DNA of 64,000 nucleotides from Rhodospirillales bacterium (GCA_020638155.1 JACKJB010000001.1:1178001-1242000); one strand, 5' to 3'; positions 25,478-34,866 are shown, numbered from the stretch's first letter. Numbers and translations: made by a program. The notes: generated by a model from the sequence alone, not told the origin.

Positions 25478-26344
25478 TTACGCGACAAGACGGTTGACGA
25501 TTTGCCGCACAGATTGCGTATACCCCCCGCCAAACAAGCGGACATGCACCAGCAGCGGATAAAGGTTATACACATCGCGGCGCACTTCGAAGAAGCCCGG
25601 GCGCGGCGGTATTATTTCATTATACCGTGCAAAGAACGCATCGCCAAATGTGCCGAACAATGTAGAAAACGCCAGGTCCATTTCCGGATCGCCGTAATAA
25701 ATCGCAGGATCGATAAACCCGTTAATCTTTCCGGGTGAAGCCATGACGTTACCCGTCCATAAATCTCCATGCAGCAGGGATGGCGGCACCGGGCAATCAA
25801 TATAATCTTCGAGCTTTGCGGCAAGCTTTTCAATCTGGTTCAGCAGCGTATCGTCAATGCGGGCTTCTTCGAACGCGGCTTTGGCCATATATAAAAGGCG
25901 CTCTTCCCGGAAGAAAGACAACCAGCTATCCGACGGGGTATTAGGCTGCCGCAACGGCCCGATCACGGTATCCCGCTCCAGCCCGTATGCCGCGCCCCGC
26001 ACACTGTGCAACCCCGCCAGCAGTTCCGCGGCATGATGCTGCGCCCCGGCGTCGGGACGGCCTGCCGCTGACGGGACAAAAGTCATGATAATCATGCCCG
26101 GCGTCCGGTAAATCACTTTTGGAACCGGCAAATCGGAATGACCGGCCAGATATTCCAGCATCCACCCTTCAACCTCCAGGGGGGCATTACCCTGCGTTGC
26201 GATTTTTGCAACCAGGCGCGCCCCGCTCGTCAGATCGATCAGGTACAGCGCAGCCTGGTTCCCCCCTGCGAAATAGCGGATATCGGCAACCTTGCCACCA
26301 GCCTGGGCCTCGACTTTATCGCGAATCTGTTCAGCTGTTTGCAT
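25478..26344 (-). CDS. Fructosamine kinase family protein
   Basis: A 288-residue fructosamine-3-kinase/ketosamine-3-kinase-like protein. It has the protein-kinase-like sequence VAKIATQGNAPLEVEGWML, MIIMTFVP and the catalytic LLHGDLWTGNV followed by GFIDPAIYYGDPEMDLAFS. Such enzymes phosphorylate ketoamines on glycated proteins and promote deglycation. I chose ATG 26344, which has GGAG four bases upstream, over a start 24 bases earlier. The start overlaps the phosphatase gene, and this kinase plus LMW phosphatase pairing is often seen for this family. Confidence 0.9.
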   Translation of the reverse strand: MQTAEQIRDKVEAQAGGKVADIRYFAGGNQAALYLIDLTSGARLVAKIATQGNAPLEVEGWMLEYLAGHSDLPVPKVIYRTPGMIIMTFVPSAAGRPDAGAQHHAAELLAGLHSVRGAAYGLERDTVIGPLRQPNTPSDSWLSFFREERLLYMAKAAFEEARIDDTLLNQIEKLAAKLEDYIDCPVPPSLLHGDLWTGNVMASPGKINGFIDPAIYYGDPEMDLAFSTLFGTFGDAFFARYNEIIPPRPGFFEVRRDVYNLYPLLVHVRLFGGGYTQSVRQIVNRLVA

Positions 26345-26825
26345 GGCTCTCCACTTGCTGCCTGACATGATCGATCAATCCTTGTACGCCTTGTTCCACA
26401 AGGTCGAGCGCATATTCAAATTCCGCGGTTCCGCCATAGTACGGGTCGGGCACATCGCGGCTGCCTGCCTGCGGTGCGTAATCCATAAACAGGGCCACCT
26501 GTGCACGGGCGTCGTTGGGGATCTGTCTTGTAATGATATTGTGATGACCGCTATCCATGGCAAGGATCAGGTCAAAATCGCCGTAATCAGCCGGTGAAAA
26601 CTTCCGGGCCCGCAGGTCGTTCATATCCACCCCCCGCGCCAGTGCCGCAGCAATCGCCCGTGAATCAGGCGGCTCACCGACATGGTAGCCATGGGTCCCC
26701 GCCGAATCAATGTGCAGATGCCCCGAAAGTCCTTGCTGAGCGGCGTAATGACGAAAGACTCCTTCCGCCGTGGGTGAACGGCAGATATTCCCGGTACAGA
26801 CAAATAATACCCCGTATTTATTCAT
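26331..26825 (-). CDS. Low molecular weight protein-tyrosine phosphatase
   Basis: The P-loop VCTGNICRSP (C at residue 10) and the general acid Asp in DVPDPYYGG define the LMW-PTP family; the length of 164 is standard. In context with fructosamine kinase it may act on phospho-ketoamine products as in fructosamine-6-phosphatase-like pairs, or on tyrosine phosphoproteins. The sequence does not settle which. Confidence 0.92.
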   Translation of the reverse strand: MNKYGVLFVCTGNICRSPTAEGVFRHYAAQQGLSGHLHIDSAGTHGYHVGEPPDSRAIAAALARGVDMNDLRARKFSPADYGDFDLILAMDSGHHNIITRQIPNDARAQVALFMDYAPQAGSRDVPDPYYGGTAEFEYALDLVEQGVQGLIDHVRQQVESHANS

Positions 26826-27072
26826 GCCAATGATGCTGCAACATAACGCCCTGTTAAGTCTACCCTTTTCTTATTTATCTTTACTTTTAGGCCTGTTTTG
26901 GCCTACAGAGATGGGCTCGGTATAAAAGGGATACGGCGCGGAAATAGGCTTGACCCCTTGCCGTAAATCCTTAGGATGCCGCCTAAGCAGACAAAATGCT
27001 TACGGTTTGTTTGAGGGCACGGGTGACAGACCACCCGTTAACACAGAAAATTAAGTACTTAAGTATAAGTGA
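26826..27072. promoter_or_regulatory. Divergent intergenic region upstream of ornithine-lipid genes
   Basis: 247 bases between the leftward phosphatase and rightward olsB. A perfect palindrome TTAAGTACTTAA lies at 27052-27063, directly before the olsB start, where a classical Shine-Dalgarno is missing. I do not see a convincing Pho box. Confidence 0.4.
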
Positions 27073-27927
27073 ATGGGCATATCCCAGCTAAATATCGAAT
27101 CCGTCGAAGTGAAACTCGCGGAAACAGAGGCAGAAGTAGAAGCATCGCAGCGCCTGCGATATAAAGTCTTCTATGAAGAATACGCCGCGCAGCCAAATGA
27201 AGAGATGGCGCGCGAACGCCGGGATATGGACGCTTTTGACGCGGTTGCGGATCACCTGATTGTCGTAGACCGTTCCATTGAAGACCCGATCGACCGGATT
27301 GTCGGCACTTACCGTATGCTGCGTAACGATGTGGCTTCCCGGCACGGGCGCTTTTACACCAGCGACGAATACGACATCCAGCCGTTACTCGATAACGGTT
27401 CGAACCTGCTAGAGCTTGGCCGATCCTGCGTTCTGGCTGATTACCGGACCCGCCCTGTGCTGCAATTGCTGTGGGAAGGGATTATCGAATATATGCTGTC
27501 CCATGACGTCGATACGATGTTCGGCTGCGCCAGCCTGCATGGGACTGATATCGATGCCCTGTCCGAGCAGCTGGCTTACCTGCATCATTATCACCTTGCC
27601 CCTGAAGACATGCGCCCGAAAGCCCTTGCGGAGCGGTATGTCGACATGAACCTGCACGCTGCCGAAGATCTCGATGCCCGTGAGATTTTCAAATCCCTGC
27701 CGCCGCTGATAAAAGGCTACCTCCGGGTGGGCTGCACGATTGGCGAAGGCGCCGTGGTTGACGAGCAGTTCAATACCACGGATGTCTGCATTATGCTGCC
27801 GATGAAAGAATTCGCCCCGCGGTACCGCAAGCATTACGCACGGAAAATCAACCAGCGGCAAAATGGGTCTGATAACACTGATTCTGACGTAAACGATGAA
27901 AACGTCGCGGCGCGGAGCGCTGTTTAA
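27073..27927 (+). CDS. olsB: L-ornithine N-alpha-acyltransferase
   Basis: OlsB transfers a 3-hydroxyacyl group from acyl-ACP to ornithine, the first step to ornithine lipids. The 284-residue GNAT-fold protein shows ASQRLRYKVFYEEYAA, DHLIVVD, IVGTYRMLR, LELGRSCVLADYRTRPVLQLLWEGI, FGCASLHGTD and LPPLIKGYLRVGCTIGEGAVVDEQFNTTDVCIML, which is the OlsB/hemolysin-like acyltransferase pattern. Its stop overlaps the start of the acyltransferase gene by one base (TAATG). Confidence 0.93.
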   Translation: MGISQLNIESVEVKLAETEAEVEASQRLRYKVFYEEYAAQPNEEMARERRDMDAFDAVADHLIVVDRSIEDPIDRIVGTYRMLRNDVASRHGRFYTSDEYDIQPLLDNGSNLLELGRSCVLADYRTRPVLQLLWEGIIEYMLSHDVDTMFGCASLHGTDIDALSEQLAYLHHYHLAPEDMRPKALAERYVDMNLHAAEDLDAREIFKSLPPLIKGYLRVGCTIGEGAVVDEQFNTTDVCIMLPMKEFAPRYRKHYARKINQRQNGSDNTDSDVNDENVAARSAV

Positions 27928-28703
27928 TGGCCACAGCTGCGGCCGTATGGAAGTTCACGCAGTTTTTTTTCTGGAGCGCCCTGCTCATCCCGCCCCAAAT
28001 CATTATTCTGCTGTTTAGCCGCGGGAAGGCTGCTTTTATCCTGCCGACCTTCTGGCAACACCGGATATGTAATGCTTTCGGGCTCAAAGTCGAGGTCATC
28101 GGCACACCGGTACTGGACCGGCAGGCCCTGTTCGTCAGCAACCACATTTCATACCTGGATATCCCGGTGATCGCCGGCGTGCTGCCCGCCTCCTTCGTCG
28201 CCAAGGCCGATGTCGCCTCATGGCCTGTATTCGGCTTGCTGGCAAAGCTGCAACAAACCGCCTTTGTCAGCCGGTCGCGCGCAACGCTGGCGCAGGAGAA
28301 GGCAGCCTTATCCAATGTGCTGGCGCAGGGGCGCAGCCTGATTATCTTCCCGGAAGGCACGTCATCGGACGGTCAAACTGTCTTGCCGTTTAAAACAAGC
28401 CTGTTCGGGCTGGCGCTGGAAAGCGGCCAGGATATTACGGTACAGCCCTTTACGATTGAGCTTGCCTCCGTTGACGGACATGAGGTCAGTACACAGGCAG
28501 ACAGGGATTTATATGCCTGGCACGGCGATATGACCCTGATGCCTCATTTCTGGGCGTTTGCAAAATCGTCCGGGGCAAAAGTAAGACTTCACTTTCACCC
28601 GCCGCTTCGGGTACAACAGATAAGCGATAGAAAAGAGCTGGCCGGGATCTGTTACGATCTGGTCGCCGCACCATTGAATCACCGCGCATCGAGCGCCGCA
28701 TAA
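27927..28703 (+). CDS. olsA: Lysophospholipid/lyso-ornithine lipid acyltransferase (PlsC family)
   Basis: The PlsC-type acyltransferase has NHISYLD (the NHxxxxD catalytic motif), KADVASWPVFGLLAK and FPEGTSSDG, behind an N-terminal hydrophobic anchor. It is coupled to olsB, which points to OlsA, the enzyme that O-acylates lyso-ornithine lipid. OlsA can also make phosphatidic acid, and the sequence does not separate the two. Confidence 0.9.
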   Translation: MATAAAVWKFTQFFFWSALLIPPQIIILLFSRGKAAFILPTFWQHRICNAFGLKVEVIGTPVLDRQALFVSNHISYLDIPVIAGVLPASFVAKADVASWPVFGLLAKLQQTAFVSRSRATLAQEKAALSNVLAQGRSLIIFPEGTSSDGQTVLPFKTSLFGLALESGQDITVQPFTIELASVDGHEVSTQADRDLYAWHGDMTLMPHFWAFAKSSGAKVRLHFHPPLRVQQISDRKELAGICYDLVAAPLNHRASSAA

Positions 28704-28714
28704 AGGAGAGAGAA

Positions 28715-28942
28715 ATGAATATCACCGACGAGGAAATGAGCAAGCTGCAACGGTACATGCAGGATAAATTCAGCAACGGCAATATCGTCCTGCGCCCGCG
28801 GTCCCAGACACAGGACTCCGTCGAAGTGCTGCTGAACGGCGAATTCATCGGCGTTATCTACAAAGATGACGAAGATGCCGAAGATGTTTCTTATGATTTC
28901 AATATGGCGATCCTGAAAATGGACCTGGACGCCGCCGCATAA
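28715..28942 (+). CDS. DUF3126 family protein
   Basis: A 75-residue protein widespread in Alphaproteobacteria: EEMSKLQRYMQDKF, DSVEVLLNGEFIGVIYKDDEDAEDVSYDFNMAIL, ending in an acidic tail. It starts 11 bases after olsA with a GGAGAG site. The function is unknown. Confidence 0.9.
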   Translation: MNITDEEMSKLQRYMQDKFSNGNIVLRPRSQTQDSVEVLLNGEFIGVIYKDDEDAEDVSYDFNMAILKMDLDAAA

Positions 28943-29099
28943 GCGCCAGGAACCAGACGCCCCCTTGCGTATAATTTGCCACAGCGCCTGCACACGCTGT
29001 AAAATTATAGAGGTGTACCTTTTTATGCGTACATGACATTGCCGCAAAACTGGCATACAATGTCATTGTCTGCACCAATGAGGCGGGGACGTGGTTTTT

Positions 29100-30038
29100 A
29101 TGGACCTTAAAAGACATATTCGGTTTAAACAGAAAAAAATATCCGTTTTTTTGTGTACGGCCCTATTGTCTTTTTCCATTTCATTTTACGCTTCAGCCCA
29201 GCCGACGACCCCCTGTGACCCGGAATATCAGGATGCACTGGATGCCTATGCATGGATGGAAGCACAACGGGAAGTCACACAGAACAAGAACCTGGTCTTT
29301 AAACCCGACAGCATTCTGGAATACACCTGCTTCGACCGCTTCCTTGATGAAGCCGCCAGTAATTTTGCCGTGAGCAGGCAGTTTAGCGAGACCGATTATT
29401 GGGGCGCGCGCCCCGCAGGGTTCAGTGACACAACAACAGATCTCGCTTTGACTCAAGTTGTTCTAGAACCACTAGATACTTATCTGACCAATAATTTTTT
29501 GGTGGCGGGAAATCTGGGCGGTTACCTGAACAACCGCCGCCCAGGCCTTGAAAGGGTGCCTATTCCAAGTGTTACAGGGGCTGATTATGGCTGTGCACAA
29601 ATGCAGCTTGTCTGGGAAAATGCCCGCTGCATGAACTTTAACGAACTCCCCGAAAATGCGTTCGATGGCTTTTTTGATTTTGCCTATTACGAAGGTAATG
29701 ACCCGCGGCGGGAGTCCAATCCATGGAAGCCTATGTGTACTATTCCTGACAATCGCTTTCCTCCTTCACGGAACACCGCATTTAACGCGGATCAGCATTT
29801 GTTTGACGTCGGAACAGAAATATTACCTGCGCAAGGCAACGGGACACCTTACGAAGAGGATGCTATCGTGACCCATCTGGACCTGATTCTGCCCGATCCC
29901 ATGTGTTCGGGACCTGCTTTGCCGACAGGCGTTATGGTCCAGCGCCCTGATGAACTCGGCGGGGCACAGTATACAGAGCGCGTCTGTACGCAGCCGGGAT
30001 GCTGGAACCAGCCCGGCACGGCAGTTTGTCAGCCGTAG
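29100..30038 (+). CDS. Secreted nine-cysteine protein, copy 1 of a tandem pair
   Basis: The signal peptide ends near ASAQ and is followed by PTTPCDPEYQDAL. The mature protein has nine cysteines at positions conserved with the next gene, including YTCFDRFLDEAASNFA, DYGCAQMQ, ARCMNFNE, CTIPD and the C-terminal ERVCTQPGCWN. PMCSGP-like segments suggest disulphide bonds in the periplasm or outside the cell. No family recognised. The start at ATG 29100 is favoured over GTG 29091 because it aligns with copy 2. The upstream region is also partly duplicated. Confidence 0.75.
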   Translation: MDLKRHIRFKQKKISVFLCTALLSFSISFYASAQPTTPCDPEYQDALDAYAWMEAQREVTQNKNLVFKPDSILEYTCFDRFLDEAASNFAVSRQFSETDYWGARPAGFSDTTTDLALTQVVLEPLDTYLTNNFLVAGNLGGYLNNRRPGLERVPIPSVTGADYGCAQMQLVWENARCMNFNELPENAFDGFFDFAYYEGNDPRRESNPWKPMCTIPDNRFPPSRNTAFNADQHLFDVGTEILPAQGNGTPYEEDAIVTHLDLILPDPMCSGPALPTGVMVQRPDELGGAQYTERVCTQPGCWNQPGTAVCQP

Positions 30039-30198
30039 CCGCGCTCTATGGCTCATAAGGTTAATAAACGATAATAATTTGCTTCAATACGCCCGGATGC
30101 TGTAAAATTTATATAGATATGCTTTTTTCCTGCGGCGATGACAGGGGCCGGAAATTAGTCTAGAATTGCTGTGTGAGAATTTGCGGGGGACTGAATAA

Positions 30199-31137
30199 AT
30201 GAACAATAAAAAGCCGTTTTCATCAAAAAAGACAGGCATGGTTGCCGGCCTGTTTTTGTGCGCGGCTTTGCTGTTTTATTCGGTCTCATCACACGCACAG
30301 CCGACGTCTACCTGCGATCCTGAATATATGGACGCCCTTGAAGCCAAGGCATGGCTGGAAGCCCAGCGCGAGATATCCCAGAATAAGAATTTTATTTTTA
30401 AGCCGGACAGTGTTCTGGAATACACTTGCTTTGATCGTTTCCTTGACGAAGCCGCCAGCAATTTTGCCGAGCACAGGCAATTCAGTGAAACTGACCGCTG
30501 GTCCGGCCATCCTATGCACTTTTCAAACACGACGACAGATCGTGCCTTAACCCTGGTTGTATCTCAGCCGCTTCAAGCTTACCTGACGGCAAACTTCACA
30601 ACCCCCGGCAATATGGGAGACTATCTAAATAACAGAAAACCCGGCCTGGAACGGCTGCCCAAAGCCGCTGTAAACGGTGCCGACTACGCCTGCGCCCAGA
30701 TGCAACGCGTCTGGTTTGCCGCTCGCTGTATGAATTTTAATGAGCAACAAGAGAATGACTTCGATGGTTTTTTTGATTTCGAATATTATGAACTCGTTGA
30801 CCCCCGCGAAGAATCAAACCCTTGGGCTTTAATGTGTACAATACCTGATTGGCGCATTACAGATGCGCGGATTGAAGCCTTTAACGGTGATCAAAACCTG
30901 TTTGATGTTGGAACAGAAATCCTCCCTGCACAAGGTAATGGTAATCCGTATGATGAAGACGACATTATTACCCATCTGGATCTGATCCTTCCAGATCCAT
31001 TATGTACGGGACCTGCCATCCCGACAGGAATCATGGTCCAGCGGCCGGATATCCTGGGCGGCGCGCAGTATACGGAGCGTGTATGTACCAATCCTGGCTG
31101 TACAAACGACCCTGGTACAGTTGTGTGCAATCCTTAA
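30199..31137 (+). CDS. Secreted nine-cysteine protein, copy 2 of a tandem pair
   Basis: 312 residues, clearly homologous to the previous gene along its whole length and sharing all nine cysteines and the blocks FDVGTEILPAQGNG, THLDLILPDP and QYTERVC. The signal peptide ends near SSHAQ. GGGGGA lies nine bases before ATG. The pair probably arose by tandem duplication followed by divergence, since the middle parts differ in many residues. Confidence 0.77.
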   Translation: MNNKKPFSSKKTGMVAGLFLCAALLFYSVSSHAQPTSTCDPEYMDALEAKAWLEAQREISQNKNFIFKPDSVLEYTCFDRFLDEAASNFAEHRQFSETDRWSGHPMHFSNTTTDRALTLVVSQPLQAYLTANFTTPGNMGDYLNNRKPGLERLPKAAVNGADYACAQMQRVWFAARCMNFNEQQENDFDGFFDFEYYELVDPREESNPWALMCTIPDWRITDARIEAFNGDQNLFDVGTEILPAQGNGNPYDEDDIITHLDLILPDPLCTGPAIPTGIMVQRPDILGGAQYTERVCTNPGCTNDPGTVVCNP

Positions 31138-31434
31138 AATGCAATCCTTTCAATTTAGAAACGGATACTATCTAAGTGTCTTTTTTAAAAATCGTCATTC
31201 CCTGCCTCCGCCTGCGTGGGGAGAGGCCGCGGGAATGACGGCGAGGGGATTTTCAAAACAGACACTAAAGGCTATCCCGACCTGTCTTCGCCGAAACGTT
31301 GTTCCGGCTTCACGCAGGCAGGACATGCGTAAGCGATATCCCGACAATCTGGAGATTTCTCGGCTTCGCCTCGAAATGACAAGCTGATTTTTGTACGACT
31401 TTTAAATTGGGACGGTTATCCGTTTGCCCAGCTC
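31138..31434. repeat. Palindromic REP-like repeat cluster, no gene
   Basis: 297 bases without a credible gene. CGTCATTCCC at about 31192 and GGGAATGACG at about 31232 form a hairpin. A second degraded unit runs from TATCCCGACCTG to CTCGAAATGACA near 31380. This resembles the repeat remnant between etfB and etfA. Confidence 0.6.
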
Positions 31435-31998
31435 TTAACGGCTGCTGTTATAGATTTTCGGCTTGCTCGTCCCCTCATCTTTTGAATCGGAACGCGTATT
31501 AGGATTATAGGTCCAGACTTTTTCAGGATCATACACCATTCGTTTTTTCGTCGTTCTTTGAGTGCTTGCTTGTGTCTCAGCGTGTTTACGCGCGGCAAGT
31601 GCCCTATTGCTTTCCGCGACAACCTGCGCCGCAGCAGCCATTGCATATTCCGTATTTTTTCGGCCCTGTTCGTTCCGCAACGCTTCGAACGTCGCCCAAT
31701 CCATCTTACCGCGCCTGCCTTGTGCAGATTTTTTGGCCGCCCCAAAATTAAAGGGCTTGGGCTTTGATTGATATGTCGCGGCACCTTTTCCCTGATCCAG
31801 GAACACCGGGCTGGAACCTGACTTTTCCCCACCACGATTAAAAATGCGGCCAAAGAAGCCCTGATTGCCCCCCTCGTTCTGTGCCAGGACAATCGGCGGC
31901 GCGCCATAATCAGGCGTCGCATAAGCATCATGCGCTGCCACACCTGCGGCAACACTCAAAACAAATACACTCGTCATGAGAAAAGGTTTTATGCGCAC
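31435..31998 (-). CDS. Secreted protein, unknown
   Basis: The GTG at 31998, six bases after GGGAG, gives a signal peptide (TSVFVLSVAAGVAAHDAYA) and a mature basic, Gln/Lys/Ala-rich protein of about 165 residues. A helical block ALRNEQGRKNTEYAMAAAAQ and a C-terminal VYDPEKVWTYNPNTRSD follow. No domain recognised. The frame also opens further upstream, but without a ribosome binding site. The mature part looks mostly disordered. Confidence 0.55.
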   Translation of the reverse strand: MRIKPFLMTSVFVLSVAAGVAAHDAYATPDYGAPPIVLAQNEGGNQGFFGRIFNRGGEKSGSSPVFLDQGKGAATYQSKPKPFNFGAAKKSAQGRRGKMDWATFEALRNEQGRKNTEYAMAAAAQVVAESNRALAARKHAETQASTQRTTKKRMVYDPEKVWTYNPNTRSDSKDEGTSKPKIYNSSR

Positions 31999-32085
31999 AC
32001 CTGTCTCCCGGATAAAAAGCCTCACTTTTTTATTATAGCAGGCTATTCCCGGTAATGACAATTTGCTTTCGCTGGAAAATCAGAC

Positions 32086-32379
32086 TTAACGCTGGGCCAT
32101 AAAAGTCAGGACTTCGCGTTGTAACGCCTTGTTATGCGGCTGCAGTTCCATGAATTTAAGCGCTACGGACAGATTGCGCTTCTGGTCCACGGGGACACGC
32201 TCGGTATGCATGGATTTATACTGGCGGGTTTCATGTTGTTCGGCAGCCGCGCCGATCGCATTGCGGACTTCTTCCAGTAAAGCCGGGTCGATCTGCGCCC
32301 TGATTTCACGCACGGTCTCCAGCGCATCGCTTATCAGGCGCTTTCTGGCGGCTTTTACCGTATAAATCCGTCTTGACAT
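32086..32379 (-). CDS. Unknown small protein, 97 residues
   Basis: Starting at ATG 32379 (GGA eight bases upstream) the protein begins MSRRIYTVKAARKRLISDAL and is basic at the N-terminus and helical throughout (ALLEEVRNAIGAAAEQHETR, LSVALKFMELQPHNKALQRE). No family recognised. It is divergent from waaA. Confidence 0.55.
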   Translation of the reverse strand: MSRRIYTVKAARKRLISDALETVREIRAQIDPALLEEVRNAIGAAAEQHETRQYKSMHTERVPVDQKRNLSVALKFMELQPHNKALQREVLTFMAQR

Positions 32380-32485
32380 AAACAAAATCCTTTTGCCGTT
32401 TTGCTTTGCAAAATTCCCGCAAAGCCTTATATATCTTCTTTCACAATACGCGCTGAACCCTAATATAAGGTTAGCAAAAGAGAGC

Positions 32486-33793
32486 ATGCTAAGAATTTAT
32501 TCCTCATTTATGGGCGCCGGGACGTTTTTCCTGCGATCTATGCTCAATCGCCGCTGCCGCCAGGGCAAGGAAGACCCTGCGCGCCTGGAAGAGCGCATGG
32601 GCGTTGCCGGGCGGGAAAGACCGGACGGCAAGCTGGTCTGGTTCCATGCCGCCAGCGTCGGGGAATCGCAGTCAACGCTGATCCTGCTGAATGCCCTGCT
32701 GGACCGCTATCCGGAGCTGACGGCGCTGGTTACGACCGGGACGGTGACCTCCGCGGCCCTGATGGAAAAGCGTCTGCCGCGCCGGGCGTTTCACCAATAT
32801 TATCCGCTCGATCATCCGCAGTGGGCCGCACAGTTTCTCGACCATTGGCAGCCTGATATGGCACTCTGGATGGAATCGGAAATCTGGCCGAATATGCTCA
32901 AAGGCATCAAAGAGCGGGACATCCCGGCGGCCCTGGTCAATGCGCGCTTGTCAGAACAATCCTTCAAGCGCTGGAAGCTGGCGGCCGGAGAGATCAAGAA
33001 ACTGCTCGATACCTTTTCCGTGTGCCTTGCCCAGACCGAAGAAGACGCCGCCTACTTTACGCAGCTCGGCGCAAGCAATGTCACGGCAACAGATAATCTG
33101 AAATACAGCGCCGCGCCCCTGCCCTGTGATGAAGCGGACCTGAAGGCGCTTAAGGGAGCGGTGAAAGACCGTCCGCTCTGGCTGTATGCCAGCACCCATG
33201 ACGCCGAAGAAGAAATCGCCTGCCGCATTCACAAGCATCTGCAAAAAACCATGCCGTCCCTGCTGACGATCATCGTGCCGCGCCACCCGGAACGGCGCGA
33301 AGAGCTTCGCAAGGCGTGCGAGAAATACGGGCTGAGCGTCAAACTCCGCAGCGAAAAACGTGCCCTGCCCGATGAAAAAGACCAGATTTATATCGCCGAT
33401 ACGCTCGGGGAGCTGGGGCTGTTTTACCGCCTGTGCCCGATTGCCTGTATCGGCCGGTCGTTCAGCGCGGACGGCGGCGGCGGACATAACCCGATCGAAG
33501 CCGCGCAGCTGGGCTGCGCCGTGCTGCACGGTCCCAAGGTCCAGAACCTTGCGCGTATTTTTGAAGACTTCGATGAGGCCGGGGCCGCGATAAAACTGAA
33601 AACCGAGCAGGATTTCCAAAGCCGCCTTGAACGGATGCTAACCGACAGTGACGGGCTGGATGCGATGCAAAACAAGGCGACGCGCTTTGCGCAGGATAAA
33701 TCGAAAGTCCTTGAAAAAGTCATGACCAGACTCGATCCCCTGCTCCAGACCCTTGAGGATGACAACGCAGAACAGCGCCGGACATGCCCTTAA
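32486..33793 (+). CDS. waaA: 3-deoxy-D-manno-octulosonic acid (Kdo) transferase
   Basis: WaaA (KdtA) adds Kdo to lipid IV-A at the inner membrane. It is a GT-B enzyme: VWFHAASVGESQS with catalytic Glu, TTGTVTSA, WMESEIWPNML, LVNARLSEQSF, then the C-terminal VPRHPERREEL and SFSADGGGGHNPIEAAQLGCAVLHG. I use ATG 32486 (AGAG upstream); the frame extends further but without a typical start. It overlaps lpxK by ten bases. Confidence 0.95.
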   Translation: MLRIYSSFMGAGTFFLRSMLNRRCRQGKEDPARLEERMGVAGRERPDGKLVWFHAASVGESQSTLILLNALLDRYPELTALVTTGTVTSAALMEKRLPRRAFHQYYPLDHPQWAAQFLDHWQPDMALWMESEIWPNMLKGIKERDIPAALVNARLSEQSFKRWKLAAGEIKKLLDTFSVCLAQTEEDAAYFTQLGASNVTATDNLKYSAAPLPCDEADLKALKGAVKDRPLWLYASTHDAEEEIACRIHKHLQKTMPSLLTIIVPRHPERREELRKACEKYGLSVKLRSEKRALPDEKDQIYIADTLGELGLFYRLCPIACIGRSFSADGGGGHNPIEAAQLGCAVLHGPKVQNLARIFEDFDEAGAAIKLKTEQDFQSRLERMLTDSDGLDAMQNKATRFAQDKSKVLEKVMTRLDPLLQTLEDDNAEQRRTCP

Positions 33794-34773
33794 CCGCCCC
33801 GACATTCTGGTACAAAAAACCGGGTCTTGCAGCGTGGCTGTTATGGCCGTTTAGTCTGCTCTACCGCTTGGGCGTCTTTTTAAAAACATCGCGTAAAACG
33901 CCGTATAAAAGCCCGGTCCCGGTCATCTGCATCGGCAACCTCGTCACCGGGGGCAGCGGAAAGACCCCCGGTGCGCTGGCGGTCATGAGCCTTATTCAAA
34001 ATGCCTTGCTGGCAGAACGCCCATGCTTCCTGAGCCGGGGATATGGCGGACAGGAAAAAGGACCGCTGCTTTTAAACCCGGACCATCATACTGCCGCCGC
34101 TGTCGGCGATGAACCGCTATTGCTGGCGGACAAAGCCCCGGTGATTATCGGCGGCGACCGGGCCAAAAGCGCGGCGCTGGCCGAAGAGAAACATTTCGAC
34201 TTACTGGTGATGGATGACGGGCTGCAAAATCCCGGTCTGTATCAAGACATCAAACTGATCGCCATTGACGGCCGCACCGGGTTTGGCAACCGCTTCCTGC
34301 TGCCTGCCGGGCCGCTGCGCGAGCCGCTGGCCGGTGGATTGAAAAAGGCGGACGCATTTATCCTGATTGGCGAAGACCGGCAGAACTGCCGCACCTTGCT
34401 GCCGCACAACGTGCCTGTTTTTACGGCTTCGCTGGAAGTCCCGGAAAGCTGGATTGCCGATCCGTCCGTTCCTTATGTCGCGTTCAGCGGGCTGGCGCAT
34501 CCGGAAAAATTCTATGAAACGCTCCGGGATAAGGGGCTGAACATCATCGACTGGACCCCGTTCCCCGACCATCACGCGTTTAGCGCAGAAGACCTTGCGC
34601 CGCTGGCGGACAAGGCCAGGGCAAAGCAGGCACGGCTCATCACCACCGCCAAAGATGCCGTGCGGCTGCCCGCCGCCTTTGCAAGAGAGAACCCGGTTGA
34701 TATACTGCCGGTCCGGTTATTGTGGGATGATGAAGACGCCATATCGTCATTCCTGAAAGATAAGTTGAAATGA
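33784..34773 (+). CDS. lpxK: Tetraacyldisaccharide 4'-kinase
   Basis: LpxK phosphorylates the lipid A disaccharide at the 4' position. It has the P-loop-type GNLVTGGSGKTP, SRGYGGQ, DEPLLLADKAPVIIGGDRAKSA, LLVMDDGLQNP and the downstream AFSGLAHPEKFYETL and TTAKDAVRLP. 329 residues is normal. It forms an operon with waaA. Confidence 0.95.
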   Translation: MPLTAPTFWYKKPGLAAWLLWPFSLLYRLGVFLKTSRKTPYKSPVPVICIGNLVTGGSGKTPGALAVMSLIQNALLAERPCFLSRGYGGQEKGPLLLNPDHHTAAAVGDEPLLLADKAPVIIGGDRAKSAALAEEKHFDLLVMDDGLQNPGLYQDIKLIAIDGRTGFGNRFLLPAGPLREPLAGGLKKADAFILIGEDRQNCRTLLPHNVPVFTASLEVPESWIADPSVPYVAFSGLAHPEKFYETLRDKGLNIIDWTPFPDHHAFSAEDLAPLADKARAKQARLITTAKDAVRLPAAFARENPVDILPVRLLWDDEDAISSFLKDKLK

Positions 34774-34786
34774 ACATAAAGACCTT

Positions 34787-34866
34787 ATTGTCATCCCGAG
34801 CGCAGCCGAGGGATCTTACCAGCTGTCTTGTTACGAAGATCCCTCGGCTGCGCTCGGAATGACAAT
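34787..34866. repeat. Long REP-like palindrome
   Basis: TTGTCATCCCGAGCGCAGCC to the left and its complement GGCTGCGCTCGGAATGACAA to the right pair almost perfectly over about 28 bases, around a loop near 34822. It fills the gap between lpxK and the acyltransferase gene, and the same half-site is seen at 39.86 and 47.35 kb. It may terminate or stabilise the transcript. Confidence 0.85.

Noticed and set aside
29100..29200. Lipoprotein signal in the nine-cysteine proteins
   Set aside because: The first cysteine follows SAQPTTPC, not a lipobox such as L-A-G-C, so ordinary signal cleavage is more likely.
34787..34866. CRISPR-like repeat
   Set aside because: The unit is palindromic, copies are single and far apart, and there are no spacers or cas genes.
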